Positions 44,798 through 58,688 of a stretch of DNA of 64,000 bases are shown piece after piece (within the stretch, counting starts at the first letter, position 1; each line of letters opens with the position of its first letter). The DNA comes from Batrachochytrium dendrobatidis JAM81 (Eukaryota > Chytridiomycota > Chytridiomycetes > Rhizophydiales). The DNA lies in the NCBI RefSeq assembly GCF_000203795.2, contig NW_006281099.1:2545774-2609773 (forward strand), given 5' to 3'. A program made the translations under genes and the position numbers. The notes under the pieces were generated by a model. It searched no databases. It saw nothing but the letters and a program-made list of their open reading frames with translations, and was not told the DNA's origin.

Positions 44798-46304
44798 TAA
44801 TGTACAAGGATAAAGAGTCCAAAATAAAAAACAATACATTTTGATTATATCTACTAGTTTGTGTATGATTCAAGCATGTGTTTAGGATTGGTTTGAATGT
44901 AGCTGCTAGAATTCAAGATTGACTCGATGATTTGTCTACAATAGAATAAAATGCAACTGAATGACAGATCAAATGGCATGTGAAAGACTAGCCGTTGAAA
45001 TGAATGCACGAATCATAGCTGAACAGAACAGATCGTGTCGATGCATGAGCAGCGACTTGGCACTGCTGGAGTCTGAAAGACTCATTTTCGATGCATTCTG
45101 ACTTTGCGTGACTTTGACCATTTTGAACAACTGCCATCATCCACACTTGTCACTTCTGTAGCTCCCGAGCCTGGTATGCATTTGTGTAGCTATATACAGT
45201 CCTTTATATCTACTGTTTCTGGTGTATGATTTCTACAACTACTTTATGGTATAAGCTCAACCACAAGAATATCGATAGCAAAGAGCTTGATGGCCACCAC
45301 ACTTGTACTTGCTATGGATGGATATCCTGGCCATCTCATCCTAGCAATAATAGAAGAAGATGGAATTCTATTACAGTCATACTGTTTCATGAAAGCGAGT
45401 TTGTTACCAGCCACATACTCCCCAGTCTATGTATGCATGCATAAAGACTAGCAAGTATGCGACTGGTTGATTCTGGGGCAGAGTGCTGGATTCCAATGTG
45501 ATTCCTTGAGTGCTTCCATAGTTTCTTTTTAATAGTATTGTATCTGCTATTTTGGGCATCTTGGGCTCTGTTTGGCACACTCCTTTGTCTTGCAATGTGA
45601 ATGCCTGAATATAAACAGCCTTACTACATTAGACTCGTTTAAACTTGTGTCTTGGTATTCCTGGCAGTTATCTGACTATTCTGCTCCTCATTCATGGATA
45701 AAAATGCTGACTATTTTCCTGCTACCTTGATTCACTATACTGTGTACGTTGCTCGGCCGATCAAACTTTTCAATCCGAATATGTCATAATTGAACAACGA
45801 TTGTATCCAATCATGCACTTTTCAATTATATTGAAAACCTGCATTTAAACCAACCTTTTGTCAATTGTGTGGGGTTATCCATAAGATCACTGCTCCACCG
45901 GATCTAGCGCGTTAACAAGTCGAGATTCACATATATCGAATAGAAGTGCTTTAATATTTCTTTATTGATCTACTTTTTCAGAACAGATAGAAAGTGAGTT
46001 TGCATGTTTTACTGCTTGTTAGTTAAAGAGTTTTATGATGGTATTGGCTAGTTTGCCAGCTGTAGCTTTACGCCTTTATCAGACCCTGTTGATTGAGATA
46101 CATGGATTCGACAGATTGGTCTATTAGTCTACCCTTTGCTTTCAAACAGTGTTGGGCTTAATCATGTTGTATGTTGCTTAATCTATGTACTGACCATCTG
46201 TTTTGAATGCGTGCTTGATATTGCCTAGACTGTTACCCACGCTTAACTTTCTAGTGCATTGTGTTTTATAAGTGCACTTGAATTCTTCTTGCTTGCTCTT
46301 GTCA
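44798..46304. other. 1.5 kb intergenic region, no gene recognised
   Basis: Lies between FEN1 and CCR4. Only short incidental frames, none with family features or a coherent splice pattern. I see no copy of either dispersed repeat and no tRNA. The part before CCR4 must include its promoter. Confidence 0.5.
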
Positions 46305-48593
46305 ATGAATGATAAGGAGGATCACTACAGTCAGTACAAGTATCATCCATTCACTGCACAGGGATATTATACTCCTGCATCTGGAATCACCCACTCTTCT
46401 ACCTCCCAACTATCCGGATCTGCAGAAATGTCAAACGGATATGGAAACCATCATATGTTTGTATCTGGCATGCAACATAGATTTTCAGCCCAGATGCATT
46501 TCCAAAAAATGCCTGCTCATAACGTGCATTCAGGGATGGGGCATAATCATATGATCAATCCATATGCTAGCCAGACTACCATGTCTTCTCCAGTGTCAAT
46601 GCAATCATCGTCTGGGACTAGTTTAGGGGCCAATGTTACTTCACATATTCAAAAACAGCTTGATATGGCACAAACATCGCGCATGTCGTCTTCACCACAT
46701 CATCATGCGCGAGTGCATGCTACATCATCACGCTCAAACTTATCTAGTGCTCTCAATATCAAAGCAGGAAGTACAAATAGTATCAATAACCTTTCAGACT
46801 CTAGGACTTCTGTTGCATCACATACTGTTGCACAAGAGCAACCTGAGCGTGCGGCAGATTGGACGTCGCTCGATCTAGGCGGTATGATGATTCACAATTT
46901 AAGCAAAGAGCTTTTCCGGTATAGATTTATTACTAGTCTTTATTTAAATCACAACAACTTAACGACCATTCCTCCCGAGATTGCAAACCTACGCTTTTTG
47001 ATTCTTTTGGATCTTTCTGGGAACAAATTATCGACTATCCCCGCAGAACTTGGCCTGTTGACGACGCTTAAAGAGTTGCTTCTTTTTGATAATGAGCTTA
47101 CATTTCTCCCACCCGAGCTTGGCCAATTGTATCAGCTTGATACCATTGGGCTGGAGGGAAATCCTATAGGAGAACCACTGCCTTCGTTGCTACAAAAAGA
47201 CGGCACTATGGGAATCATTACATATCTGCGTGATAATTGTCCAGGTAAGTTTGGAATATGCTGTACTTTACAATAGAAAATGCAGCTTTGAATACATTCT
47301 GGTTTGGCGTATATGCCCGATTCTCTATTTCTAACTTGTATGTTCTCATACTCATCTAGTCGGTACGCCTCCTGCTGATCGTGAATGGATTGAACTTGAT
47401 GAGGATTCCAGCAACAAGACTGCTTCGGGTAAGTAGTTTGCCACTTTCCTTGGTTCTATAGTTGATATTAACAATTTTATGATTCAGAGTCTATTACTAT
47501 CATGTGCTATAATACTCTGTGTCAAAAATATGCTACTCCACAGTCGTATGCATACACTCCATCATGGGCACTGTCATGGGAATATCGACGAGATCTTATT
47601 TTACAAGATATTTTAAATTACAATGCAGATATTGTCTGTTTGCAGGAGATTGATATGGGTCAGTTTGAAGATTATTTCAAGGTTCAATTAGCTCATTTGG
47701 CAGATTATGAAGGTGTTTTTTATCCCAAATCACGCTCAAAAACAATGAACGAATATGAACGTAGACAAGTGGATGGATGTGCAACCCTATTCAAGACTAC
47801 AAAGTGTGTTGTATTGTCTCTAGTATCACTGTACTGTTATGGCCAACATTGTAGCTGGTTGCTAACAACCATTTATTTTAGATTCAGGATGCTAGAAAAA
47901 TTTAATGCAGAATTTCAAACCATTGCAATGCAGCGTCCTGATCTTAGACAATCACAGGATGTTCTTAATCGTGTTATGGTAAAGGATAATATTGCAGTAA
48001 TGACGTATTTGGAGCACATTGGCAGTGGCGACCGTTTGATGATTGCAAATGCTCACTTGCACTGGGATCCGGCTTACTGTGATGTCAAATTGATTCAGAC
48101 TGCAATGATGATAGAGGAAGTGGAGCGTCTTTTATCAGTATGGCAAAAGACGCATCGCACAGAAGGAAAACAGCCTACAGTGTCCACCATAGTATGTGGC
48201 GATCTTAATTCACTTCCACAGTCTGGTGTAGTAGAGTTTCTTTCGCAAGGTCACGTCAGTGCTGATCATGATGACATCAAAGCGTTCAACTACGAGCCCT
48301 ATTCCAACGGAGGGCTTACACACAAGCTATCTCTCAAGTCTGCGTATTCGCATGTAGATGTCATGGACTTTACCAACTTTACGCCAACATTTTGTGGTGT
48401 GATTGATTATATCTGGTACACCACCAATTCGCTGTCGGTTGCTGGTCTCTTGTCACATGTGGATCGCGATTATGTCGCGAAATCGGTTGGGTTTCCCAAC
48501 GCACACCATCCTTCGGATCACATTCCACTTGTTGTTTCACTTCGACCAAAGCAAGCACCAACTGCCTCTGGTCCCCGCAAAGTTGTTTTTTAG
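46305..48593 (+). CDS. CCR4: CCR4 deadenylase of the CCR4-NOT complex
   Basis: Poly(A)-specific 3' exonuclease that shortens mRNA tails. The N-terminal ~190 residues are Ser/His/Met/Gln-rich and disordered. Then come leucine-rich repeats that bind NOT1/CAF1 (ITSLYLNHNNLTTIPPEIAN, LLDLSGNKLSTIPAELGLLT). The endonuclease/exonuclease/phosphatase domain starts SITIMCYNTLCQKYATPQSY and has the catalytic LQEID (47640), VKDNIAVMTYLE, NAHLHWDPAYCDVKLIQTAM, CGDLNSLPQSGVVEFLS and HPSDHIPLV. Four introns separate 46305-47244, 47361-47429, 47488-47804 and 47881-48593. The start is the ATG at 46305 (MNDKEDHYSQYKY); only GTG lies upstream in frame. Confidence 0.95.
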
Positions 48594-48855
48594 TGTCCTG
48601 TCAGAGATTTACCATAACTTTTCTTGTCCTCTTTTTCCTATTTCTTGTTTCTTTTGTTCTGTGTATTTTCTGTATTGTCCCAGACTAGGGTAACTCTAAT
48701 GAACAGCTTAATGAAACGACCGTTTTCGGTTTCTTGCTAAATACTTTAAATTGAGCCATGATTTCTCATTTGATTTGGAAACACACTGCAGTTTGATTAC
48801 ACGTTTTATGAAGCTCAAGTATATCAATGATTTTATTATGCTATACGCATAGAGG

Positions 48856-49897
48856 TCAAGTAGCAGCAGTATCGAGCGCATGAAGTTGAACGGCATCCTC
48901 ATATTTTTGAAGAGTATGCACAATCTGACTTTTGAGATTTGCGAGTAGAATCAGATGATCAAGTCCTAGCATTTAGTCGTTGATATCATTAGTGTAAAAA
49001 ATTGACAGACTTGACCTGTGAGGATCTACTTGTTTGGATCATAATAAATATGGAGATGTGATGGCTTACCTGCTTTAAACTGTTGTTGAGATTCGCGTAG
49101 ATGTGATGGTACGAGTAGACCAAACCAATGAAGTGGATCACGAATATGTGTTGGTTTAGTATCAGCGGACTGTGATGACTTGGATTCTTTTGGATCTGAT
49201 ACAGTATCAGAGTCGCTATCCATCTCTTTGGTAGTTGTAGGAAGATTGGGTTCATGTTGTATTTTCTTACGATGTCGCAAAGCCGATTCACTCTGTTTAT
49301 GCGATTCAGATTCTTCCGAATCTATACAGGTTTCTTGAAGTGGTGTATTGGATTGAGTTGACGACTCTGGTTCTGTAGGGATCGAGTTGACCTGCATGAT
49401 CCCTTGTTCATTTACCGATATGGATCTAAAAGAAACAATATCACAAGTAAGCTCGATAGTTGATGCCAACAAAGTCGAGTTGAGCAATTCGTTGAATCTG
49501 AATCAAAACACTGTCTTACAGTGGAATTTGAGTCTGCATCCTGCGGTCATACTGATGTTGCGTGAGTCTACTTGGACCAAGGATATACTTGGTTTGTGCA
49601 AGATTAAAATAAGCCTTTATGCAGCAGTTTAAAAAGATTAACAAATGTATAGTAATGAATGAGTTGTGCCTTTTGATTCAATCCATTACAATCCATTACA
49701 ATTTTATTCAAACATTCGAATCTTGCCCACGATAGAATGTCATCAATCAGAGCATATCAATGTACCTTGCTTAAAGACTTTGTAATCATATCTTGTCGTG
49801 TAATGCATTCATCCACCAAGTCTAGAATATGTAGCACATGACAGTCTGGATCAAATGGCGGTACGGATTGCTCTGAATCTGTTTTAGATACGCTCAT
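48856..49897 (-). CDS. VMA22: VMA22/CCDC115-type V-ATPase assembly factor
   Basis: ER factor for assembly of the vacuolar ATPase Vo sector. Minus strand, four exons. Exon 1 (49897-49766) reads HVLHILDLVDECITRQDMIT; exon 2 (about 49634-49538) reads AYFNLAQTKYILGPSRLTQH and QYDRRMQTQIP; exon 3 (about 49427-49072) holds a long acidic/Ser linker, then the family signature DPLHWFGLLVPSHLRESQQQ; the last exon (about 48959-48856) is a helix, LDHLILLANLKSQIVHTLQK. The helix, linker, helix layout and the DPLHWFG motif fit CCDC115/Vma22. About 240 residues. It is divergent from ALG2 with about 150 bp between starts. Confidence 0.82.
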
Positions 49898-50045
49898 GTG
49901 TGCACTGCTCTGAATCAACTCTTGTGAGTATAAATGTTAGTGGCAACTCGATTTATTGGGCTTGAAATGCATGTTTTTATCACGTGACCAAAACGTGATT
50001 ATTTTCCAAAATGCAAACAAATTTGGCCAAACTTTTGTATTGGAA

Positions 50046-52035
50046 ATGGCAGACACTCTGCAGACAAAGGATAGCAAGACAGAAGATGCAATAGGATCAT
50101 CGAAACAGCAGGAATCGAATGATATTTCTTTAATTGAATCCAAAACCACTATTCAACTTCGAGTTGCATTTATTCATCCCGACCTGGGTATTGGTAAGCC
50201 AATTCACAGTTTAATCCAAATCTGAAGCCATGAATAAACCTCATCTTGACATGTTATTACTTACAAACCACCTCTGGCAATTCAAATGTATAGTTTATTT
50301 GAGTTCATGTACTAACTTACAGGCTGGCGATTGTTTAATATCAAGGTGGTGCTGAAAGATTAGTTGTAGATGCAGCTGTAGGTCTTCAATCCCGAGGCCA
50401 TAAAGTCACCATGTATACATCTCATCACGACTGCTCACACTGTTTTGAGGAAACAAGAGATGGAACCCTGAACGTGCATGTGTTTGGTGACTGGCTGCCT
50501 CGATCCTTTTTTGGGAAAGGCGGCATGATTTTATTTGCGATTCTGAGGAGTTTATATCTAGCAATGGCTTTGATTACAATCCATCGCAATGATTATGATA
50601 TTTTGTTTGTAGATCAGCTGTCTTTCTCGATCCCTATTCTTAAACTAACTGGTGCCAAGGTTTGAGTGGGATGTATTGTAGTATGAATTGGGTATGCAAT
50701 CATGTCGATTACCATTATGATTGCTTAATATACAATGGTGTCTGTAGATTCTGTTTTATTGCCATTTTCCGGATAAGCTCTTGACCCAACGCGACTCGCT
50801 GATCAAACGGGTGTATCGCATACCTTTTGATATCATGGAAGAACTGACTACCAGTATGCATTACTGATTTAAATGAGTTTATCTACTTGTTCTATTTTTG
50901 GTTAAATACTGCTCGAGATTTGCAAGCTCATTTACATTTATCTCTGAATCAAATTTATAGAAATGGCCGACAAGGTTGTTGTCAACAGTAATTTTACTGC
51001 TTCTGTGTTTAATTCTTCGTTCCAAACAATGTCTGAAAAGCCAGGTGTGCTCTATCCAGGCATTCGACTGGATGCGTACGATCGCCAAGTTGATACCACG
51101 GATGTATCTGTCAAACCCTTGATCTCGTGTGTAAATACACTCAATTCTTTGTGCATATTGGTCAATACTATCAAGTTTCTAACGGACTGTATACGCTGTT
51201 TATTATTTCAAGTAAATGTATCACAATCATTTCTATCAACAGGTTTGAAAGGAAAAAGAATATTGGTCTCGCTATTCGGGCATTTGCACTTTTGTCCACT
51301 CATGTACCAAAGTACTACTCTCAATTGCGATTGATCATTGCCGGTAAGGTCTGCTAATAAAGCTTGAAAATACGGGTTTGACTTGCACGTTTGGCTCACT
51401 GTCAAAGCAATGTGTTTATTAACCAATGCTGATAAACACCAGGTGGATATGATGTTCGCGTTTCAGAAAATGTAGAGTATATGCAAGAATTGCAGGCATT
51501 AGCTCAAGAGCTTGGACTCGCCATTGCTACACTTGACGGAAAAGATACTTTGAAGCATCCAAGTGATGCACAAGTGATTTTCCTACCTTCATTCAGTGAA
51601 GCTCAACGTACATTTATTTTGTCCACATCGCTTTGTCTCGTGTACACACCTGTTCATGAACATTTTGGGATCGTGCCGATAGAAGCCATGTATGCACAAC
51701 TTCCAGTTGTAGCAGCGAATAACGGTGGTCCTACTGAATCGATTCTACATAATGCGACAGGAATTCTTTGTGATGCAGAGCCCGATTCTTTTTCCAGATC
51801 GATTGCCTTGTTGGTAAAAGACAAGAATAAAGCCAAGGCGATGGGCAAACTTGGCCGAGAGCGAGTGACGACCAAGTTTTCTCTTGAAACGTTTACAAAG
51901 TCGCTGGAGCATATTCTGTTTGAAACCATGGAATCAGACAATATGGATGCTGTCATGACGTCCTATGTGGTTTATCTAACTGTAATCAGTTTAACACCTG
52001 TTTTCATTGTGACGATGCTGTATATACTGCTCTGA
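50046..52035 (+). CDS. ALG2: ALG2 alpha-1,3/1,6-mannosyltransferase
   Basis: Adds the second and third mannose of the dolichol-linked N-glycan precursor on the ER membrane. Start MADTLQTKDSK at 50046; an in-frame ATG at 49971 would add 25 residues. Exons carry LRVAFIHPDLGIG, GAERLVVDAAVGLQSRGHKV, HHDCSHCFEE, ILFYCHFPDKLL, MADKVVVNSNFTASVF, SINRFERKKNIGLAIRAFAL and the GT4-family EX7E motif EHFGIVPIEAM with NNGGPTESI. A hydrophobic C-terminus (YVVYLTVISLTPVFIVTMLY) is the usual membrane anchor. Confidence 0.94.
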
Positions 52036-52678
52036 CTTTCCAACAACGAATGGGTTAAATAAAGCATCCATCGCACTCCTGTTTTTCCAGACATTCAACA
52101 CAGATCTTCCAAACAGAAGAAATTGGCAGAGAATCGAATGGTTTCAATGCAGATGACAACGCCACAATATGCGAGTCAGCAAAAAACAGGATTGAAAATC
52201 GATCGAGTTTTGATTGAACTTTCAGTCAATGACGATTTTCGAGTTGATTTTCGAGTCGATTCTTTTGCTTTTCAAGTATTCTTACCAGTCAAGTTGAAAT
52301 CTTCACATTGACAGGATTTCAATTTGTTGGAATATTTTCGAGTTGGTTTATAGTTTCGATTTGTTGGATCCAACTTTGTTCTTTCCCTGACTCGGCATTT
52401 TGCAATATCGTCTAGCTCGACAGTAACTATTGTATCAGTCACTCCACCAGCAGTGTTTGCTCATTCAGTCGAAACATAATCACTGGATTAGCTTTCATCT
52501 ACCGCTTCAGTTGGGAATTAGAACTTGACATCCATCCAGTCATCGTTACTATTCATACAATACCCAAACAACTATTGCCATTAGCTTGACTGTTCTTTTG
52601 GCACTCACAAAGTAGCCGTCTGCCTATTTGTATCTATCCATATAATCCACTAAACCTTTCTGTGCCCAACTAGACCAG
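52036..52678. other. Intergenic region with short GATTTTCGAGT repeats
   Basis: 640 bp between ALG2 and VTS1. It contains a few near-tandem copies of GATTTTCGAGTTGATTTTCG and relatives (52232-52262 and again near 52332). No gene, tRNA or MITE copy seen. The VTS1 promoter must lie here. Confidence 0.4.
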
Positions 52679-55054
52679 ATGTCGTCTGCACAACAGCGAC
52701 CACATTCGGATATACCCCTGATGTCAACTACAGCAACCCTTGGTCGGCCTGTGTCTGCCAACCTCGAGCAGCATGCATTCAAGTCCAGTGCTAGTTCAGG
52801 TGTTACATCTGCCAATGCTCGTCCAACTTCAGAGATTCTTTCGGCTACATACAAGTCACCAGAGGCTGAAGGTGTGCTTTTTTGGTTAGATTAGTTTTGT
52901 GAATTGAGATGTGTGAACATGGGTTGGAGTCGCATTCAGGAAGAATGCTCAAGTAATACTCTAAATGTACTATCAAGTCAGTCCAGTCAAACGAGTTGTC
53001 ACTAATATTTGGTTTACCAATGCTTTATCTATTGATTTAAACTTTATTTTTGAATTGTTCAATCTTGGAAATTCAATCGTGATGCAACTCGTTTGAAACC
53101 CTTGAACTCGTTCCCAGCAATCGACAAATGGTTTGAAGATCTTTCCTACTATGAGCGTACTCTGGAGCAAATGGCACGTGCAAGGCTGGATGATCACTTT
53201 CGGGAAGAACTGAGAGCAATTGAGCAATGGTTCAGCGTTCTCTCGGATCCAGAGCGTACAACTGCCCTGTATACATTACTACAAAATACTACTCAGGTGC
53301 AGATACGCTTTTTTGTTACTGTGCTTCAACAAATGACACAGCGAGATCAATTGGCTGGTCCATTATCTCCTACCCAAAGTGCTACGTCAGCCACTATGCA
53401 GCCTGTCAAAGGTAAACATGTCTTTTACTATCAGATTAATATTCAACACTTATTGAGTGGTTTTTGATACATTTTGATTTATCAAATGCAGCGAGCTGTG
53501 TTAAATGTTGATCATTACTCAAAGGTCTATTGAAATAGCGGTTATTAATCTTGAATGGGTTGATCCATTTTGATGCAATACATTAATTAGCTACGCCTGC
53601 TTCCATCCCACCATCGGCGATCCCAGAAAAAGAGTCATCTTCAGAAGTAGACTATGTCAGCGTCAATAAAATGACAGCTATGCGCAACAGTCGTCGACTC
53701 TACGATCGACACAGTGCATCCTTTGGCGATGACAAGTTTCAACAAGTAGTTGGCACGTCAAGACTTTCTTGCGACAATCTTGAGTTTCCAGACGATTGCA
53801 ATACGGGTAGATATATTTCACCATCCAACAATGCAAACTCTAATGTGAAGCGTATTTCCACGTCATCTACAGGATCTAGTCTTTCTGGTGGAGCAATTGG
53901 ATCCAATGTAATGAGACCGCGATCTCCCATTGACGATGTTATTGTGTCCACCAACTGGTCCATGCTTCCTCCAGCCGTTTCAGAACGCACAACATCACTT
54001 GTTGGTGTAGAGCCGCCACGAATTACTGCCCGCACTACTTCAACTCAATCTCCACTGATTGCTGTTCCGCTTTCATTATTGAATGGCAACGTGTCTTCAT
54101 TCCGACAAGCTTCCTCTTCATCCCAGCCCGTTTCTCCTGCACACAGACCAATCCACACACCAGCCAGCCCAACTTCTGTAGGGTCATCGCTTGTTGTTCC
54201 CCCGCGTCGATCTATGGTTCCGATAGGTATAGAGGGCACTTTGACGCATAATCCCAGTAATCATAACTCTTTGTTTCCAGGAGCAGGAATGGGGTCATCT
54301 ACAGGTGCGCCTTCAGCTGCTGCTGCACGAAATAAAAACTCAGCTATTGATGAGCTGCTATTGCAAGAGTGGGGAATGGGCTCCACTGCAGCCTTTTCTT
54401 TGGGCTCTGGGACCGGTGCGGGAGGTGCTACACATCAGGCTGCTGCTTCTGGTACAACGGAAATGGTTGCTACAGGTGCTTCTGCATCGATTGGAGCGAC
54501 CAACTCTTTGAATCTGCAATATGCCACATCTGAGTTTAGTGATGATGGTGGCGATTATGGCAATACTGACCCTCGTAGTCGTAGCGGAACTGGAGGATTG
54601 CATCACAAAGAAAAGGGAAAGATTCCTGAATCTGTAGATTTAGAGGCAATTAAAGGTATGTATTTGACTTGACTGATGGTTATGTTTTCTATCGTTGAAT
54701 GATTCGATACATTTGAATCCAATGTGGTTTTAATTTCCAAACTCGGTTTGTTTTCTAGACATTCCAAGCTGGCTTCGAAGTTGNNNNNNNNNNNNNNNNN
54801 NNNNNNNNNNNNNNNNNNNNNNNNNNNNNNNNNNNNNNNNNNNNNNNNNNNNNNNNNNNNNNNNNNNNNNNNNNNNNNNNNNNTCACCGGTACGAGCAAC
54901 GATGCCCAGTTCTAACACGGTGTAGGCTATGATTATGTTGGGTGAAGACGATCTGATTCAGCGTGGTGTAGGTGCTCTCGGTGCGCGACGTAAAATGATG
55001 AAAGTGTTCGAGTTGGTTCGCAAAGAGCTTGAGGCAGAGGTGAGGTTTGGATGA
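52679..55054 (+). CDS. VTS1: Vts1/Smaug-type RNA-binding protein (SAM domain broken by gap)
   Basis: Post-transcriptional regulator that binds stem-loops and recruits CCR4-NOT. The first exon (52679-52872) is disordered. The next carries the strongly conserved Vts1 N-terminal block: [61 protein letters not shown] long Ser/Pro/Thr/Gly-rich stretch follows (53595-54654). The SAM domain begins DIPSWLRS at 54760, is cut by the 100-N gap, and resumes with [20 protein letters not shown] (54933). I end the gene at the first in-frame stop, 55052-55054. An alternative GT donor at 55040 could lead to an exon at 55334-55393 overlapping the neighbour. CCR4, its likely effector, is 4 kb upstream. Confidence 0.87.
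54784..54883. other. Assembly gap (100 N) inside VTS1
   Basis: Exactly 100 N. It removes roughly the first half of the SAM domain and an intron end. Sequence on both sides belongs to the same gene in the right order and orientation, so this join, unlike the first, looks correct. Confidence 0.99.
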
Positions 55055-55318
55055 TCAACAAGACACTGCTTTGACTTGACAGTATATATCGCTTTTGCTA
55101 ACTTGGCATGCATTTTGATGTTGGTAGGGCTCTGGACTTTGAGGGCCTTGTTTCTATTTATATATACTTTTTGGACACACTTTATGACCATCTCCTTTAT
55201 CCTTTTTGCCTTCCAACAAATAAAACTACATATGGGTGATTTTTTAGAGTTTGGGTTTACTACAATGGTAACCCATGTTGAAACAGCGATGGAGTCTCAT
55301 TTAATGTTTTTTATTTGG

Positions 55319-56880
55319 CTAATGTTTTGGTAGAAGATGCAGAGGAGCATCGTGTCCAACCACAGCCTCTTTACCCCCAACAGTACCGACTGAGCCCGTA
55401 ATGCCAAACGTAGTCCAAGTTGTTACGTTTTCTTTTGGCTCAATAGCAACCCAGCTTAAACTGTTTGCTTTTTTCAGCACAATCTCAAGTTTTGTCGAAA
55501 GCACTTCAAACTTGGATGCATTTGGATCGATTGGCTATGCAGAGTTTAAAAAGATGTCAACCCGATCAGGTTAGTTTCCACAGAAAGCATGCTGGGGGTA
55601 TCCCAAAGTTGAAAAGATTCACCCAACACGTACCTGGAAGAGATCGGTATGGTATTGCGACGAGCTACCGTCCAAAAACAGAATATCCACTTTCAGGCTA
55701 GTTTTATCAAATACAACTGTTGTTGCAAGCTTGTCCACCTTTTTCGCAAAGATGGATAAAATGACCGTATCGGGAGTTTGATACCAATCACGGCGACACT
55801 CTACTACTTGCTTGATGTCCGTGGATTCAAGATGAACATTGGTAAATCGGTGTTTAGATGTCGAACATCCCTTGATTTTCAAAAACTCGTCGAATTCAAG
55901 TACACGTCTGGTGCAACACGACCATCCCTAGTTGAAACAGGGTAGTTCCATTTAGCAATAGGTTGGGTTAGTAAACAAGCACGGTGTTCAGATCATACAT
56001 CATGTTCAATCGTGATCCTCCTGCTGTCAATACTTTATGTCAGATATTGGAGATACCTTGCTGCCCTCGTGAAAGACTGGAGCACCTGGATGATGGATAC
56101 ATTCTTGCGAGCGAGACGTATCGTCCAAGAAAGATTGACCGCATGTTTTGCGTTTGCAAAGTGTGCCTGGAGCAACGATCGCATCTGCGGGATCGTGCAT
56201 ATCCTTTTCTAAAAACACTGGAGCTGTGACAGCAGGAATCGATGCGGGCAGAGCAGCAGGTACAGAAGCCATGGTAAAGGTTTCTACCCCATCGTCTGAT
56301 TTTTTTGGATCCGTCGCAGTTGTCGATACAGCAGCTACAGACACAGAAGCTTCTGGTGCCTTGTCTGTATGAGTGCCAGTCGTGCATCCTGGAATCTAAT
56401 CGATTTTCATGATAGAAATCAGTATGAACTTGATCTGACCCATCGACCACTATAACGACTAGCGTTTTAAACCCATTTTTCAAAACTCGAATCAAGTGAT
56501 TGACATCGACTCCATCTAGCACATTGCAGAAATAATCGAATAAAACTTTACCTTGAGAAATGCATCAAAGTCGGTCACTCGCTTGGTGCAGCATGACCAC
56601 CCCTAATTATGTCAAGATGGTTCATGGTGTGTTATGGAGTCAATGCAAACTGAGGTTGTCATGCCAACAAGTGTTCAAGAATCAATGCAGTGAATTTTTT
56701 CCACATTCTTCTTGATTCCATCAAGTCATCGTGAAATGGTTTGACAAGAGCCAATGGACTTGCCTTGAGTCCTTCATGGAAAACAGCAGAGCCAGAGTGG
56801 TAGACACATTCCTTATTTCCTTCAATGGAAGGTTCAAATGGTTTACCGCAGCCTTTGTTGGCACAGACGATGGATGGCAT
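55319..56880 (-). CDS. CHORDC1: CHORD-CS domain co-chaperone
   Basis: HSP90 co-chaperone of the RAR1/CHORDC1 family. Exon 1 (56880-56764) encodes the first CHORD half, CANKGCGKPFE and CVYHSGSAVFHEGLK; exon 2 (about 56602-56554) completes it with GWSCCTKRVTDFDAFLK. Exon 3 holds a linker and the second CHORD (CKRKTCGQSF, CIHHPGAPVFHEGSK), continued in the next exon with GWSCCTRRVLEFDEF. The same exon opens a CS domain (DWYQTPDTVILSIFAKKVDK), finished in the last exon (NASKFEVLSTKLEIVLKKAN). Intron 1 has a GC donor (AAG|GCAAGT); only this keeps the CHORD intact. The end is HLLPKH, with TAG at 55321-55319. It is convergent with VTS1. Confidence 0.93.
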
Positions 56881-57208
56881 GTTTGAAAGCCTAGTTTGAA
56901 ATACTCGAATTTCTCAAATCTCAAGTTCGAGTTGGCCAATAGAATTCTCGCATCTATTCTCCATATTCACTGATTCAACTCCACTAACACTAAACTATAA
57001 AATGCTGGAAAACAAATTTCTTTCAAAAAAAAGATAAAAGGCTGGGGATAGACTTGAAAGAAACGTACGGCCCCTGCTGAAGCGGATCATGCTTAAAATA
57101 GAATAGCACATCACTTATAATCGTCATCATACCACCACAAGACCCACTTGAAGACTTCTTTTCAGAAAAACACGAAGCAAGAGATATTTTTAAATACCAG
57201 GTGCAGAG

Positions 57209-58688
<1,480 letters not shown>

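Noticed and set aside
52232..52350. Short GATTTTCGAGT repeats as a possible CRISPR-like or satellite array
   Set aside because: Only a few irregular copies without constant spacers or period; ordinary low-complexity intergenic sequence.
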